The notes under the pieces are model-generated. The model worked only from the letters and a program-made list of their open reading frames with translations. It searched no databases and was not told the origin of the DNA. 64,000 nucleotides of DNA, taken from Tupaia tana. Taxonomy: Eukaryota > Chordata > Mammalia > Scandentia > Tupaiidae. The stretch is from NCBI GenBank assembly GCA_026018925.1, contig JAKSZU010000012.1, forward strand, positions 42,571,218-42,635,217, written 5' to 3'. Of this stretch, positions 41,761 through 57,656 are shown piece after piece. The position numbers were made by a program, and so were the translations under genes. How positions within the stretch are numbered: the stretch's first letter is position 1; each line of letters begins with the position of its first letter.

Positions 41761-42005
41761 CCCCGCGGCAGCACTCCCTTCCGCCCCCGGACCTGGGGCT
41801 CCGGCAGGGCGGGTGGGTAGGCATGGGGCCCGAGTGGCCTGGAGCGCCGGGGTGAGCCGGGGGCCGCAGGCGGCTCCTCCTCCGCCGCCTCGTCGGGCCG
41901 CGCCGCCCCACCGCGCCGCGTCCCCTCACTCGGCGGCGCCGCCGGCTGCTTGTAGGACACAAAAGGACATCGCGGCCGCTTCCTACTCCGCTTCCTCCAG
42001 CTGAC
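41761..42005 (-). other. ESRRA: ESRRA 5' non-coding exon and CpG island
   Basis: GC-rich sequence starting near GGAGGAAGCGGAGTAGGAAG (minus, about 41998) fits the human ESRRA first exon. A donor CGGGG/GTGGGC at 41760/41761 is possible. The coding exon's acceptor is at 40343/40344. Confidence 0.55.
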
Positions 42006-42187
42006 AGCGGGGGCGGGGCCGGCCGTGCGCATGCAAAGCAGGGGGCGGGGCCCGGCGCCCTATGTTAATCAGACAAATGGGGTGGGCAGCGCCTGCGTGC
42101 CTGGACAGGTCGGGGCGGAGCCGGCAAAGCCAATGGGCTGGTCTTCACGAAGGTCCCGCCCCGCCGCCGCGGAGACACAGCGGCACA

Positions 42188-42199
42188 TGCGCATGCGGC
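42188..42199 (+). promoter_or_regulatory. ESRRA: NRF1-like site near ESRRA promoter
   Basis: TGCGCATGCGGC differs by one base from the NRF1 consensus YGCGCAYGCGCR. A weaker TGCGCATGCAAA lies at about 42027. Confidence 0.4.
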
Positions 42200-42638
42200 C
42201 GCCTCGGGGTCGAGGCCAGAGAAGAGGAGGATGCTCCGGGAATTAGAGCCGGGAGGGGGTGGGGCCAAGAGCTAGCCTTCGTAACGGAGGAGGCGGGGCG
42301 CGCTGTGCGCGAAAGAAGTGGGCGAGGTCGCTCAATGGTCGAAGCTGCAGGGCAGAGAGACGACATATGAAAATGAGAGGGTGGGGCGAGTGGAGAGGAT
42401 AGAATATCTGCATACACTTGAGGGGCGGAGCCTAGCACACCCTTGCAAGCCGGGAGGTGCTACCCCTCTCTCACCCTCTTCCCTTCCTCCAAGGTAATTC
42501 CAACCTGAACCTCGATTCGACACAGTATCTCTGCAAAGCTGGGGAACCTGGGCCGGGAGAAGCAGACCCAAAACATGCAAGAAGCCCTGCATGCGAGTCC
42601 CTGGAAGGCAGGGTCCATAGGGCCCGAACGGAGAAACC

Positions 42639-42670
42639 TCAAGGTCACTGCGGTGACCAAATGAAGGTCA
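42639..42670. promoter_or_regulatory. ESRRA: Cluster of ERR/nuclear-receptor half-sites upstream of ESRRA
   Basis: TCAAGGTCA (42639-42647), TGACC (42654-42658, reverse half-site) and TGAAGGTCA (42662-42670) lie within 32 bp, about 640 bp upstream of the ESRRA start. Two match the ERR consensus TNAAGGTCA exactly. Human ESRRA has an autoregulatory multi-hormone response element at a similar distance. Confidence 0.8.
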
Positions 42671-42746
42671 CAAGGGAGGGCGGGGCCACGTGCGTCCGCC
42701 TCACGCCGGCAACCACGCAGTGACTCACAGACCATACACAGTCTCT

Positions 42747-42752
42747 TTTATT
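42747..42752 (-). terminator. CATSPERZ: CATSPERZ poly(A) signal (AATAAA)
   Basis: AATAAA on the minus strand 80 bp after the stop codon; cleavage expected near 42730. The ESRRA half-site cluster begins about 60 bp further on. Confidence 0.8.
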
Positions 42753-42831
42753 TCTCTAGGACTCAAATTCCACGAGGACCGGGTTGGACTGGGGGTTGGG
42801 GGCTGGAGTCGGTGAGCCCGAGACGGTGCTC

Positions 42832-45800
42832 TTAGTTCGCTGAAACGTGCAGCCTCTTGTTCCGGCGCTTCTTGAGTACCTCGATGTATCGCTGCAGCTC
42901 TTTGGTGAGGAAATGGTTCCTGCCGATGTCCGACCGGTAGCCTAAGAGGAGGGAAGAACTCAGGACAGTGACCACCGGCAAGACGTCCCCTAGCAGCGGG
43001 GCACCGCGCATGTGATTCCAGTAACCAACTGCAGGTGATTTGGGGTGGCACTAGAGCTCGGCGCTAGGACCTGTGTTAGTTTGGGGAACTTTGGATCTCC
43101 AGACTGGGTGTTAACGTGGTGGATGGGTGAGAGCAAAGCTGGAAAAGATGTTGCAGGCCTCAACTCAGAGACTGGACCACCCACTCTAAGCCATCACTGA
43201 CCCTTTCTCCCACTGGACGTTCCTATCATAAACTGGAGAAGTTTACCCCAATAATCCGCTGTCCAAAACCTCACAACAGAGTCACACAAAGGCTATCATC
43301 CCATTGGGCAGGTAGAGAAACAGCCTCAGAAAAGCCACATCAGCTAGACAGGAGCTGCACAAAGACTACAGCCCAGGCCTCTGATGGTCACTTCATGCTG
43401 TCCCACTCTGTGCCTGGTCCCTCACTTCTTAACTTTTGTGGGGCCCTTGGTGCAAAGGGCATCTGACAAGGCATACCCTTCTGAAACCCCACTCTTACGG
43501 GCCCAAGCCCTGCAAATATCCACCAGAATCTCTTGTGGAAATGGGGTAAGGGGGCTCACTCCGTAGGGCTTTGGTGAGGATTTCCAGAACCTCGTTCTCC
43601 ATGAGTTCCATGAGGGGCAGCGGCAGCTGCAGAAGCAACAAGAGCACAGGCATCCACGGTTGAAATGCCTTATCTGTTCCCTGCAGCCTGATGCTCCCAA
43701 CCAGCCTGCCTGCCCCTTAACCCTACAAACCACCACCACCCTTTCACGCCCACAGCCCACAGCTTGCCCACCCCACTAGAACTCCCAGTCTCCCTGGGTC
43801 CCTCCAACCCTGTTCTGCTGCTCTGCCCAATAGGCGCGATGGGGTGCGTGCTTCGAGATGCTGAGCGATGACAACGAGGACGCCTTCTCTGGGGGAAGAG
43901 AAAAGAGGGTCAGTCATCTGCAAACTCCTAGGTCTTCCCTGGGTGGGCAAGTTGTGGGAGGGAGTGGCCTTCCGAGACCAGCTCCAGGTGCTGCCTTAGC
44001 TGGAGATAGTATAGGACCGTAGTTACAACCCTGGGACTTAGAGTCCCACCCACCCAGGTTCCAGTTCTGATTGCCCCAATGTGTGACTTAGGGCCAGGGC
44101 TGGGGACCAAAACTTTCTGACCTTCAAGTTCCTCCTCTCTAAAATGGGATAGTAGGTGCGGCCCCTTGTTGACCCTGCAATGCAACTGTTAAGCATTGTA
44201 TATGGAGGGAACCGGATCCCATATGACTGACCGCAGTTTGAATCCTGGCCCTAGAGGTTTGAAAAACACACCTTGCACATGTGCATACATGCCCCGAATC
44301 TGACTGAATAGAGGAAAAGAGATCATGGCATGACCACACCCTCTTGGGGAGTTCTCTCTCCAGTGTGCACACCCTCTGGCAATTGAAAAAAAGAAAAAGT
44401 GGCCCTTTTTGGAGGATGCCAGGCTTAAAGGTAACTATGAAAGAGAAGCCCGTGCCTGGCACGTAACAAGTGTTCACAGTATGTGGCAACTATGTTGGTT
44501 CCAATTCCCTGATGAAGGGGAGGCAGGGTTGGGAGCAGGAAGGCAAATCCCAAACAGGGTCCAGTAGGTGGTAGGCACTTAAAAACTGTAACCAGCGGGG
44601 GTCAGCAGTTGATGTAGTGGATGATGTAGTGGTTAGAGTCACTGGACTCCCACTTGGCTGGACTCCCACTTGGCTGAGTACAGTTGCAGTCCTGGTGGCT
44701 TGAAAATCATGCTAGGCGCATGTGTGTGTGTGCCCAAGATCCTAGGAGGAGACTGGATTAGAAGGGACAGTGGTGTGGCCAACCCCCCAAGGGGTGATTT
44801 CTCACTTTTCCTCTTACTGTCTCTGCCTCTGCTACAGTGAGTGCATATGTCCTATGGCAAACACCTCTAAAAAAAAAATGTAACCAGCAGGGGCCAGCAG
44901 GTGGCGTGGTGGTTAAGGCACTGGACTTCCACATGGCCAACTTCTTTTTTAGTCCCAAACTGGTGGCTTGCTTTCTCACTTTCTTGTTCTCTTTCTTTCT
45001 CTCTCTGATAAGTCCACATGCCCTGTAACAATTTTTTTTAATACTACTAATAATAAATAAAATTTAAAATAGGACAGCAGGTGGTGTAGTGGTTAAGGCT
45101 CTGGACTCCCACATGGCCGACTGCAGTTTAAGTCCCAGACCCAGCAGCTTGAAACTCACACTAGGCGCGTGTGTGTGTGTGTGTGTGTGTGTGCCCAAAA
45201 TCCCAAGAGGAGACTGGAGAAGGGATTGTGACCTGGCCATCCCTCCTAGAGGATGATTTCTCACTTTCTATCTCTGTCTCTCTGGCAAGCACACATGCCC
45301 TATAGCAAAAATCTCTCAGAAAAAAAATAATAATTTAGGATCAGCAGATGGTGTGGCAGTTACGTTGCTGGACTCCCACATGGCAAATTGCAGTTGGAGT
45401 CCCAGACCCAGTAGTTTGAAACTCATGCTGGGTGCATGCATGCGAGCCCAAGATCCCAGAAGGAGAATGGAGGAGAAGGGATTGTGGTGTGGTCATATCT
45501 CCTGGAGATCGGGGGCGGTGATTTCTCTCTTTCCCTCTCACCATGTCTCTCTCTCTCTCCTTCTTTCTTTCTTTCTCTCTCTCTCTCTCTCTCAGGTGAG
45601 TGCACACACCCTAAGGCAAAAACCTCTAAGAAAAAAAATTTTTTTTTTGGAGAGGTTTTCGCTATAGGGCGCGTGCGCTCGCCAGACAGACAGAGACATA
45701 GAGACAGAAAGCGAGAAATCACCCCCCAGAGGGGATGGTCATGCCGCAATCCCTTCTCCTCCATTCTCTTGGGATCTTGGGCACGCACGCACATGCGCCC

Positions 45801-47916
45801 GGCGTGAGTTTTAAGCCACCAGGTCCGGGACGCGAACCGTGGTCGACTACGTGGGAGTCCAGCAACATAGCCATTACGCTAACTGCTGGTTCCCCCCCCT
45901 CAAAAAAAAAATTTAATAAAATAATTCGAAAAAATAAATAAATAAAAATTGTGAGACCAGCAGTTGGCGTAATGGCTATGTCACTGGACTCCCATGCAGT
46001 CGACCACGGTTCAAGTCCTCTACCCGGTGGCTTAAACTCATGCCCGGCATGTGTGTGTGTGTGCCCAAGATCCCAAGAGGTGAATGGAGGAGAAGGGATT
46101 GTGGCAAGGCAATCCCTCCGGGGAGTGATTTCTCACTTTCTGTCTCTCTGTCTCTCTGTCTTTCTAGTGAGCGCACGTGCCCTATAGCAAAACCCTCTCA
46201 AAATAAATAAATAAAAATTGTGACTAAATGGAAGACAGACGCTTCAGCCAAAGCAGTACTCAGCCAGGGAATTAACAGGCTGAAGATTCCTTGGGACCAG
46301 GAGTTAGCGTAATGGCTATGTCACTGGACTCCCACGTAGTCGACCGCGGTTTGCGTCCCGGACCCGGTGGCTTAAAACTCAAGCCAGGGGGCCAGCAGGT
46401 GGCCTGGCGGTTAATGGCGCTGGATTCCCACATGGCTGACTGTGGTTTGAGTCCAGAACCTGGCAGCTTGCTTTCTCACTTTCCCTCTCTCTCGCTCTTG
46501 CTCTGTCCCACTCTGGTCAAATTAAAATTAATTAATTAATTTATTAATTAATTTATTTATTTAAAAAAGAAATTCACGCCGGGCGCGTGTGCGTGTGTGC
46601 CCAAGATCCCAAGAGGAGAATGGAGGAGAAGGGATTGCGGCATGGCCATCCCCCCAGGGGGAGATTTCTCGCTTTCTGTCTCTCTGTCTCTGTCCGGCGA
46701 GCACATGCGCCCTACAGTGAAAACCTCTCCAAAAAAAGAAAAAAAATTCCATTATAAGCCCAACTCGAGAGGCCAGCAGGTGGTGTGGTGGTTAAGGTTC
46801 TGGACTCCCACGTGTCTACTACAGTTCGAGTCCCAGACCTGGCATCTTACTTCCTCCGTCTCTCCCTCTTTCTCTCTCTGGTGAGCACATAAGTCCTATA
46901 GCAAATTGTGGTGCAGTGGACCCACGCAGGAAAAGGCCTAAGTTTGTGCCTGGGACCTCCCTGAGCACAGGGACAGCATGCAGGTGGCTAAGACTTGGTT
47001 AGGTCACAGTGTGAGGAGTATCTGTCTCTTTTTTTACAGAAGAAATAAACTTTAAAAAGAAAAAGTACGGTCCTACCACACTGTCTTGCAGTTTCCTCTC
47101 TCTCACACACTCTTGGCCACAGCCCAAAACTCTGGTATGATCCCTTCCCGGTAGGGGGCGCTCCAAGAATGGTTCACTTAAAGCGAGAAAGTTTGACGCA
47201 GGGGCCCCTCGCTGAGAATCCTAGAAACTTGGGTCCCAGCAGCTTCCCCCATTTTACAGCAATGGAAACGGAGGCCCTGGCTATCCCTCTACCCTGCAGG
47301 TGCCCACAGCCTGGCAGGCCGCACTGACCGGCCTCGTTCTTGGATTCAACTCTCTCCTCTTCTAAATGGCTTCGCACGGTGCCACTGGAGCCGCCGCGGT
47401 GCAGTTCCAGCTCCAACAAGGTGTGCTCGTTCAGCTCCTCTGGACTCAGATTAGTCTTGTCCTCTTCACCTTCCCAGCTGCTCTTCTGGGTGTACCACCC
47501 ACGAGTTTTGCCTATCTTTCTGCCCTCCTCGTCGAAGTTCTCACAGACTTGGGACAGCTCGATGTTCAGTTGTGGCTGCGACAGCGTGGCTGTGGTCCAT
47601 AGATTCCGAATGTCGCTGGACTGGCTCATCTTGCGTGAGCCACGGTGGCTCGAAGATGTGGGCAACACCTGTGGATCACATACAACGAGGGGAGCCAAAG
47701 GCCGCGGGGAGCTGGGGCGGGAAGGAGCAAGCTGGGGGCGGCTATTCTGAGCTAGGCGGGGTGAGACCCTAGCGTGGGATTGGTGGAAACTGCTGGGGCG
47801 CCAAGGCTGGGTAAAAACTTACTCCAGGGACCCGGGTCAGAATGAGGAGGAGCCTGGAGGCTGATAGGTTGAGGGGCCCTGGGAAGAGTTCTTACTTTGA
47901 CCGTCTCTTCCTCCAT
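42832..47916 (-). CDS. CATSPERZ: CATSPERZ (TEX40), CatSper complex subunit zeta
   Basis: Five exons in phase give 205 residues (human 200): 47896-47916 (MEEETVK), 47329-47668, 43809-43888, 43560-43626, 42832-42941. Conserved pieces include RNLWTTATLSQPQLN, ENFDEEGRKIGKTRGW, HAPHRAYWAEQQ and GRNHFLTKELQRYIE. CATSPERZ is a mammal-specific cytosolic part of the sperm flagellar CatSper calcium channel that keeps its four-row arrangement continuous and supports swimming against flow. No membrane segment is present, as expected. The second exon evolves quickly: much of it has drifted from human outside the listed motifs. The intron from 43889 to 47328 is packed with SINEs. KCNK4 lies directly upstream in the same direction. 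Confidence 0.95.
44190..44392 (+). repeat. SINE-A copy, diverged, inside a MIR
   Basis: GGATCCCATATGACTGACCGCAGTTTGAATCC part of the head and CCAGTGTGCACACCCTCTGGCAATTG end. A reversed MIR (CTTCAAGTTCCTCCTCTCTAAAATGGGATAG) precedes it at about 44120-44155. Confidence 0.65.
44597..44876 (+). repeat. SINE-A copy
   Basis: Head region contains two short direct duplications (GATGTAGTGG and GGACTCCCACTTGGCT each twice). TGTAACCAGC recurs on both sides (44587 and 44878). Confidence 0.8.
44889..45055 (+). repeat. SINE-B copy
   Basis: GGGGCCAGCAGGTGGCGTGGTGGTTAAGG head; tail TAATACTACTAATAATAAATAAAATTT. Confidence 0.85.
45072..45325 (+). repeat. SINE-A copy with internal (GT)n
   Basis: The GTGTGCGTGCG middle has expanded to a (GT)n at 45171-45192. 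Confidence 0.85.
45333..45635 (+). repeat. SINE-A copy
   Basis: Long CT block (45541-45594). Its A tail abuts the T run of the next, reversed copy. Confidence 0.85.
45643..45893 (-). repeat. SINE-A copy, reversed
   Basis: Well preserved: GGAGAGGTTTTCGCTATAGGGCGCGTGCGCTCGCC to GCTAACTGCTGGTTCCC. Forms a tail-to-tail inverted pair with the copy before it. Confidence 0.9.
45953..46200 (+). repeat. SINE-A copy with target duplication
   Basis: AAATAAATAAATAAAAATTGTGA occurs before (45932) and after (46202). Confidence 0.88.
46292..46740 (+). repeat. SINE-A split by a SINE-B
   Basis: SINE-A head at 46292-46386 breaks at CTCAAGCCAGG. A SINE-B occupies 46387-46570, and the SINE-A resumes at ATTCACGCCGGGCGCGTG (46571). 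Confidence 0.88.
46772..47050 (+). repeat. SINE-B copy then a SINE-C fragment
   Basis: SINE-B at 46772-46905 (ends CCTATAGCAAATTG), followed by a shortened SINE-C (about 46905-47050, TGGTGCAGTGGACCC.. ..GAAATAAAC). Confidence 0.65.
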
Positions 47917-48360
47917 TGCTCTGCCTCCAACGGACCGAGTCGCACAGCCCTCGGGACGAGGAGGAGGGGGTCACGTTCCAGGAGTGGAGGGGCAGGGTCT
48001 CTTTCCCAACGAACTGCGACTGGAGATCTCGCGGGAGCGTTCAAACTACGGCCCTCCACATTCGATGCTATGATCTCTCCCCCGTCCCTCCTCGCCCCTC
48101 ACCCCAATATCTGCGCTAAAGACAGAGACATATATCCCGCCTTAGCAGATTCCGACGCCGGACCCTACCCGGTGTCCTCCAGGCAGAGATGCAGGCCTGA
48201 GCATAGCTGAGAGGGCTGAGACTTTGACCGACGTAGGAGCCATCAGCAGGGGGCTGGGGAGGGGGGCGGGTCACAGGAGGCCAGCCGTGCCCCCGCAGTG
48301 ACCGGAGAAAAGCACCCCCACACCCACTCGCGTCCCCGGAGCGCGAACGCCCGCAGCGGT
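47917..48360 (-). promoter_or_regulatory. CATSPERZ: CATSPERZ 5' flank, downstream of KCNK4
   Basis: Only about 445 bp between the CATSPERZ ATG and the end of the KCNK4 transcript. GC-rich, with no TATA box in position. Confidence 0.5.
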
Positions 48361-48375
48361 GCAGACTGTTTTTCA

Positions 48376-48381
48376 TTTATT
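48376..48381 (-). terminator. KCNK4: KCNK4 poly(A) signal (AATAAA)
   Basis: AATAAA on the minus strand, 282 bp after the KCNK4 stop; cleavage expected near 48360. Confidence 0.8.
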
Positions 48382-48662
48382 GATGCAGGCTTTGAGGCAC
48401 AGTCGTGAGGTGTGGTGAGAGACAGGCCCAGCCAGGGCATGGAGACAGAAAGCCTTGGAGGTCTGGAAATGAATGGAAGTGAGGAAAGGGCCAGGGACAG
48501 ATGGGGTGGGGAGGGTGGCAGCCTGCAGATAACCTGCAGCCTCCTCCCCATGCTTCAGTCGTATCGAAAGAGGGCTCTTTGGTCAAACAAGCCGAGCATG
48601 CCGGGGAAAGAACAGGGACGAGGCCCTTTGAGAGTTTGAGGCCCGGGCGGAGGATCTTGCCC

Positions 48663-54232
<5,570 letters not shown>

Positions 54233-54749
54233 GGCGCTCCTGGAGGCGGGGCCAGCGCCGCTGCCTGCCTGTGGAGGCGGGGCTGGGGGCTCCTGGGGAG
54301 CTGTGGTCACTGCAGGCGAACCAGGGACGCTGGGATAAGTCAGCTGGCCTGACACCCGGCACCCTCCTCCTCCACCCCTACACACCCTTGCAGCCCCCAG
54401 CCCTGCTGACATGGATGTCACCCCTCTCACTTCCCTCTGGCTGGACACGAGGTATCAGGACACACTCATTCCCCACCCACCTCCAGCCCCCCATTACCTC
54501 CACTGACTGGCCCTCAGCCCTGTGGGGGAGGGGGGCTCCAAGGAGTGAGAAGAGAAGAGGGCACAGTGAAGGGAAAGGAAGGCGAGTAGGAGGGAAAGAG
54601 AGAGAGACTAAGCTGCCTAGGGAGAGGAAGGGCAAGTGAGGGAGTGGGGGGCGGGTGCCTGACCGGGGCGTGGGGAAGCGGCCTTCGAAAAGGAGGCTGA
54701 GCCGGTGCAGAAAAGCACACAGGGAAAGCGGGAGGTGAGACCCGACAGA

Positions 54750-55800
54750 GCAGGGCGGGGATGGGGGATGGCCAGTACCGGCTCGCCTGCTGCGGCTGCG
54801 GCAGCATCTTTGCGGCTTCTCCGCCCCTCCCGCCTCTCCCTGCTGGCCAAACCACGACCCGCTGGGTGAGAAGTCTCTAGGGTCCCCTACGCCCCGCAGG
54901 GCTTTCGAGGAACCCCGGGGCGGGTCCCGGCCGCTGCGCAGAGACAAGGTAGGGATAGAAGAAGGGAGGTCGCCCGGTTCCCGGAAGGAGCCGAGTGAGG
55001 GGCGGGAAGGGGTGGATCCGTGCAGCAGCCCCCGGGACAGCTGTCAGCTCCTGGGACAGCGGGCGGTGACACCCACGCACACACACAAGCCCTGACACGC
55101 TCTGCCACGCGCGGACACAAAGACCCGTGCGCCCACGCTCCACCCTGCGGCTCCAGCCCCCCGCACTGCCCAGCCTGCACACCCGCACGTACTCCACCTG
55201 CACACTCCCGCAGACTTCCGGGCACGCCGGACCCCCATGGGCTTGCCGGCCCTGCCGAGGCATCATAGAGGTCCACGCACACGTGTGCTCACACTCGCAA
55301 TACACACAGCAGACTCGGGGCCACCGTGCAGCGTCCGCAGCCCAGACACACTGCACACCCGCGCCGTTCGTTCCCACCGCCTCCCGGTGTCCTCACGCCG
55401 ACGCCTTGGAGCGTGACGGGCGGCGGGAAGCGTGGTCGCACCACTCCCGGAGGCTCCCACGCGCCGGAGATGGGCGCCCCGACTCTACTGCGTCCCCCCT
55501 ACCCCGCCCTCATCCGGCAACCCTGTCCCAGAGTCCTGCCGCGTCTCTGTGCCAGCCCCGCACTTACTGTTCGCTGGCTACGCCTGCGGCTGCAGCCCGG
55601 GCTCCCGCACGGCCTCGCCGGTGCCGGCTGGGCCGCGGAGGCGGCGGCAGGGGCGGAGCGGGCGGCCGGCAGGGCTGGGACCCCCCCTCCTCCCGCCAGA
55701 ATCCCCCCTCCCTGCGCTTTTAACCCCTCCAGCGCCGCGCCTCCCTCCGCGCCGCGCCCTCACTGCCGCCAGCGCCGGCTCGGCTCTAGAATTCCAGTCC
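54750..55800 (-). promoter_or_regulatory. KCNK4: KCNK4 5' non-coding region and CpG island
   Basis: CpG-rich. A possible 5' non-coding exon ends with donor GAGCCG/GTACTG at about 54777. The far part (55570-55800) is the likely promoter. Open frames here are GC-driven. Exon borders are not certain. Confidence 0.45.
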
Positions 55801-57370
55801 TTTACCTGCAGCCGCTTGGCTATCCAATCCTGGCCGGCCTGGGCCGGTGGGTGGCAGAAGGGCTGCCGCTGGGTTCAACCTTCTAGTCTGAGACAGGAAC
55901 CCAGTGTGGCCAACGCTGTGGCCTAAGCATCAGCTGGCCCACCTCTCCGGACAGGCAGCACGCTAACCGCCCTGTATCTCCCAGGTCAATACAGGATCGG
56001 GAAGAGCCTTCATCTCCCAGCCCCTGGGGACAGCCTGGCCCTTGGGCCCAGCACTGATGAGGGAGGGCCTCCTGAGGGACAAAAGGGGGAGATCTCAATG
56101 ATGCCACTCTTGGAACTGGCCATGTGGGCGTTGGGATCCAGCTCTAGTAAGTCACTGCTGAGCACCCTCCTGCTTCTCCCCTACCCCCAGCCTTTGATCC
56201 TGACACCCATGCTCAGGAGCTGCCCCCAGGGGCCTAGGCAGGAGCTGCCTGCCAATCCCGGCATGGAAGTGGTGCCAGCGTTCTTTTCCCTACTGACTGG
56301 ATGGCCACAGCCCTGGCGGTCCTGAAGCTGCCCCTCCCCACCCACTCTCATCCACTTCTGTACAACCTCTGTTCTCTCTGGAAATGCTCCTCTTGGCATC
56401 TCGGGGTCCTCAGCCCCCCATGGTTTTAAGGATGGGCTTTCAGGCCAAGTACCTCCTGCCAGTAGGGGGCCTGGACAGGTTACCAAATTCTCTGGGGTTT
56501 GCCTGTTCCCAATTACAGAAAAGAGGTGATTAATGATCACTTTGGAGTGCTGTTCTGAGGTGGAGATCAGTATTTATAAACGCTCCAGAGCCTGGCACAC
56601 ACAATATGCGCTACACGTTAGCAATTTTCCTTTCCATGGAAAGTGACTGTCCAGCTTCAAGTGGATTCTGTGTCTCAGATGCCCTCTCTGGCTTCAAGCC
56701 CCACAGAATGGTCTCAAGTGAAGGGTTTCAGGGCAGAACTGGGCCAGGTATGGGAGCAGCAGACAGGTCCTCTGACAAATGACCCTAAGTCACAGGACAG
56801 ACCTACCAGGGTCAGAGAAACAGAGGGCCATCCACTGCTTTAGGGCAACCAGAGAGGCCCCGAACCATCAGCCAGCCATGGCATGGGGCAACCTGTGCAC
56901 TGGGCAAGCCACAGGGGGAGTAGGGGGATGGGGCTCAGTCACCATGATGCCACCTGGACTGGCACCTGAAGGCCAGGCTGGGGTAGTGACAAGAAAACAG
57001 GGGCTAGGATGCACACCAGCCACAGGATCACAGTGCCGTGAGACCCAGGAGATGGAAGGCTTCATTAGGTAAATGACATTAGAGGTCTTGAGGAAAAGAG
57101 CAAAAATTGCTCAAGTCTGGAAGGACCTTGAAGGAGAGAGTGGGGCTCTCCTGGGCCAGAACTTCCACGACAAAGGCCTACGTGGTCTCCTTTTCCTTTC
57201 ACCCTATAGGCCCCTCCCTCCCTCCCTCTCTCCGACCACCAGCTCAGGATGTGGCCCCTGTTGAGCCCAGCAGCCAGCTGCAAGGCTAGGCTCTGATCAG
57301 CCTGAGTCCAAACAGATGAAGGGAGAGGAACACAAAGCAGACAACTGACAGGTGAACCGACGTGGGGCAG
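55800..57370. other. Intergenic between KCNK4 and GPR137
   Basis: Unique-looking sequence with no SINE, RNA or coding signal that I recognise. Confidence 0.45.
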
Positions 57371-57376
57371 ACACTG

Positions 57377-57382
57377 TTTATT
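57377..57382 (-). terminator. GPR137: GPR137 poly(A) signal (AATAAA)
   Basis: AATAAA on the minus strand 275 bp beyond the stop codon at 57657-57659. Confidence 0.8.
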
Positions 57383-57656
57383 GAGTGGCAGGCACAGGAG
57401 AGGTAGCTGGCTCCAGTGTGGAAGCAGAGGTGGCAGGTCATGCCAAGGTGCTATGGGCATCTGGCAGCCAGGGCCATGCCCCCTACCCGAGGGGGGCGGC
57501 ACAAGCTCACTATGACAGGAGCAGTAAGGAGCCGGCCAGGGGAGAGGGCGGCCACTGCCCCTGGGATCCTGGGCAAGAAGCAGCAGACAAACTTGGCACA
57601 GGGGTCTGGGGTGAGGGGGGACTAGGGTCTGGGGATTCTGGGAGGGTGGAGGACAA

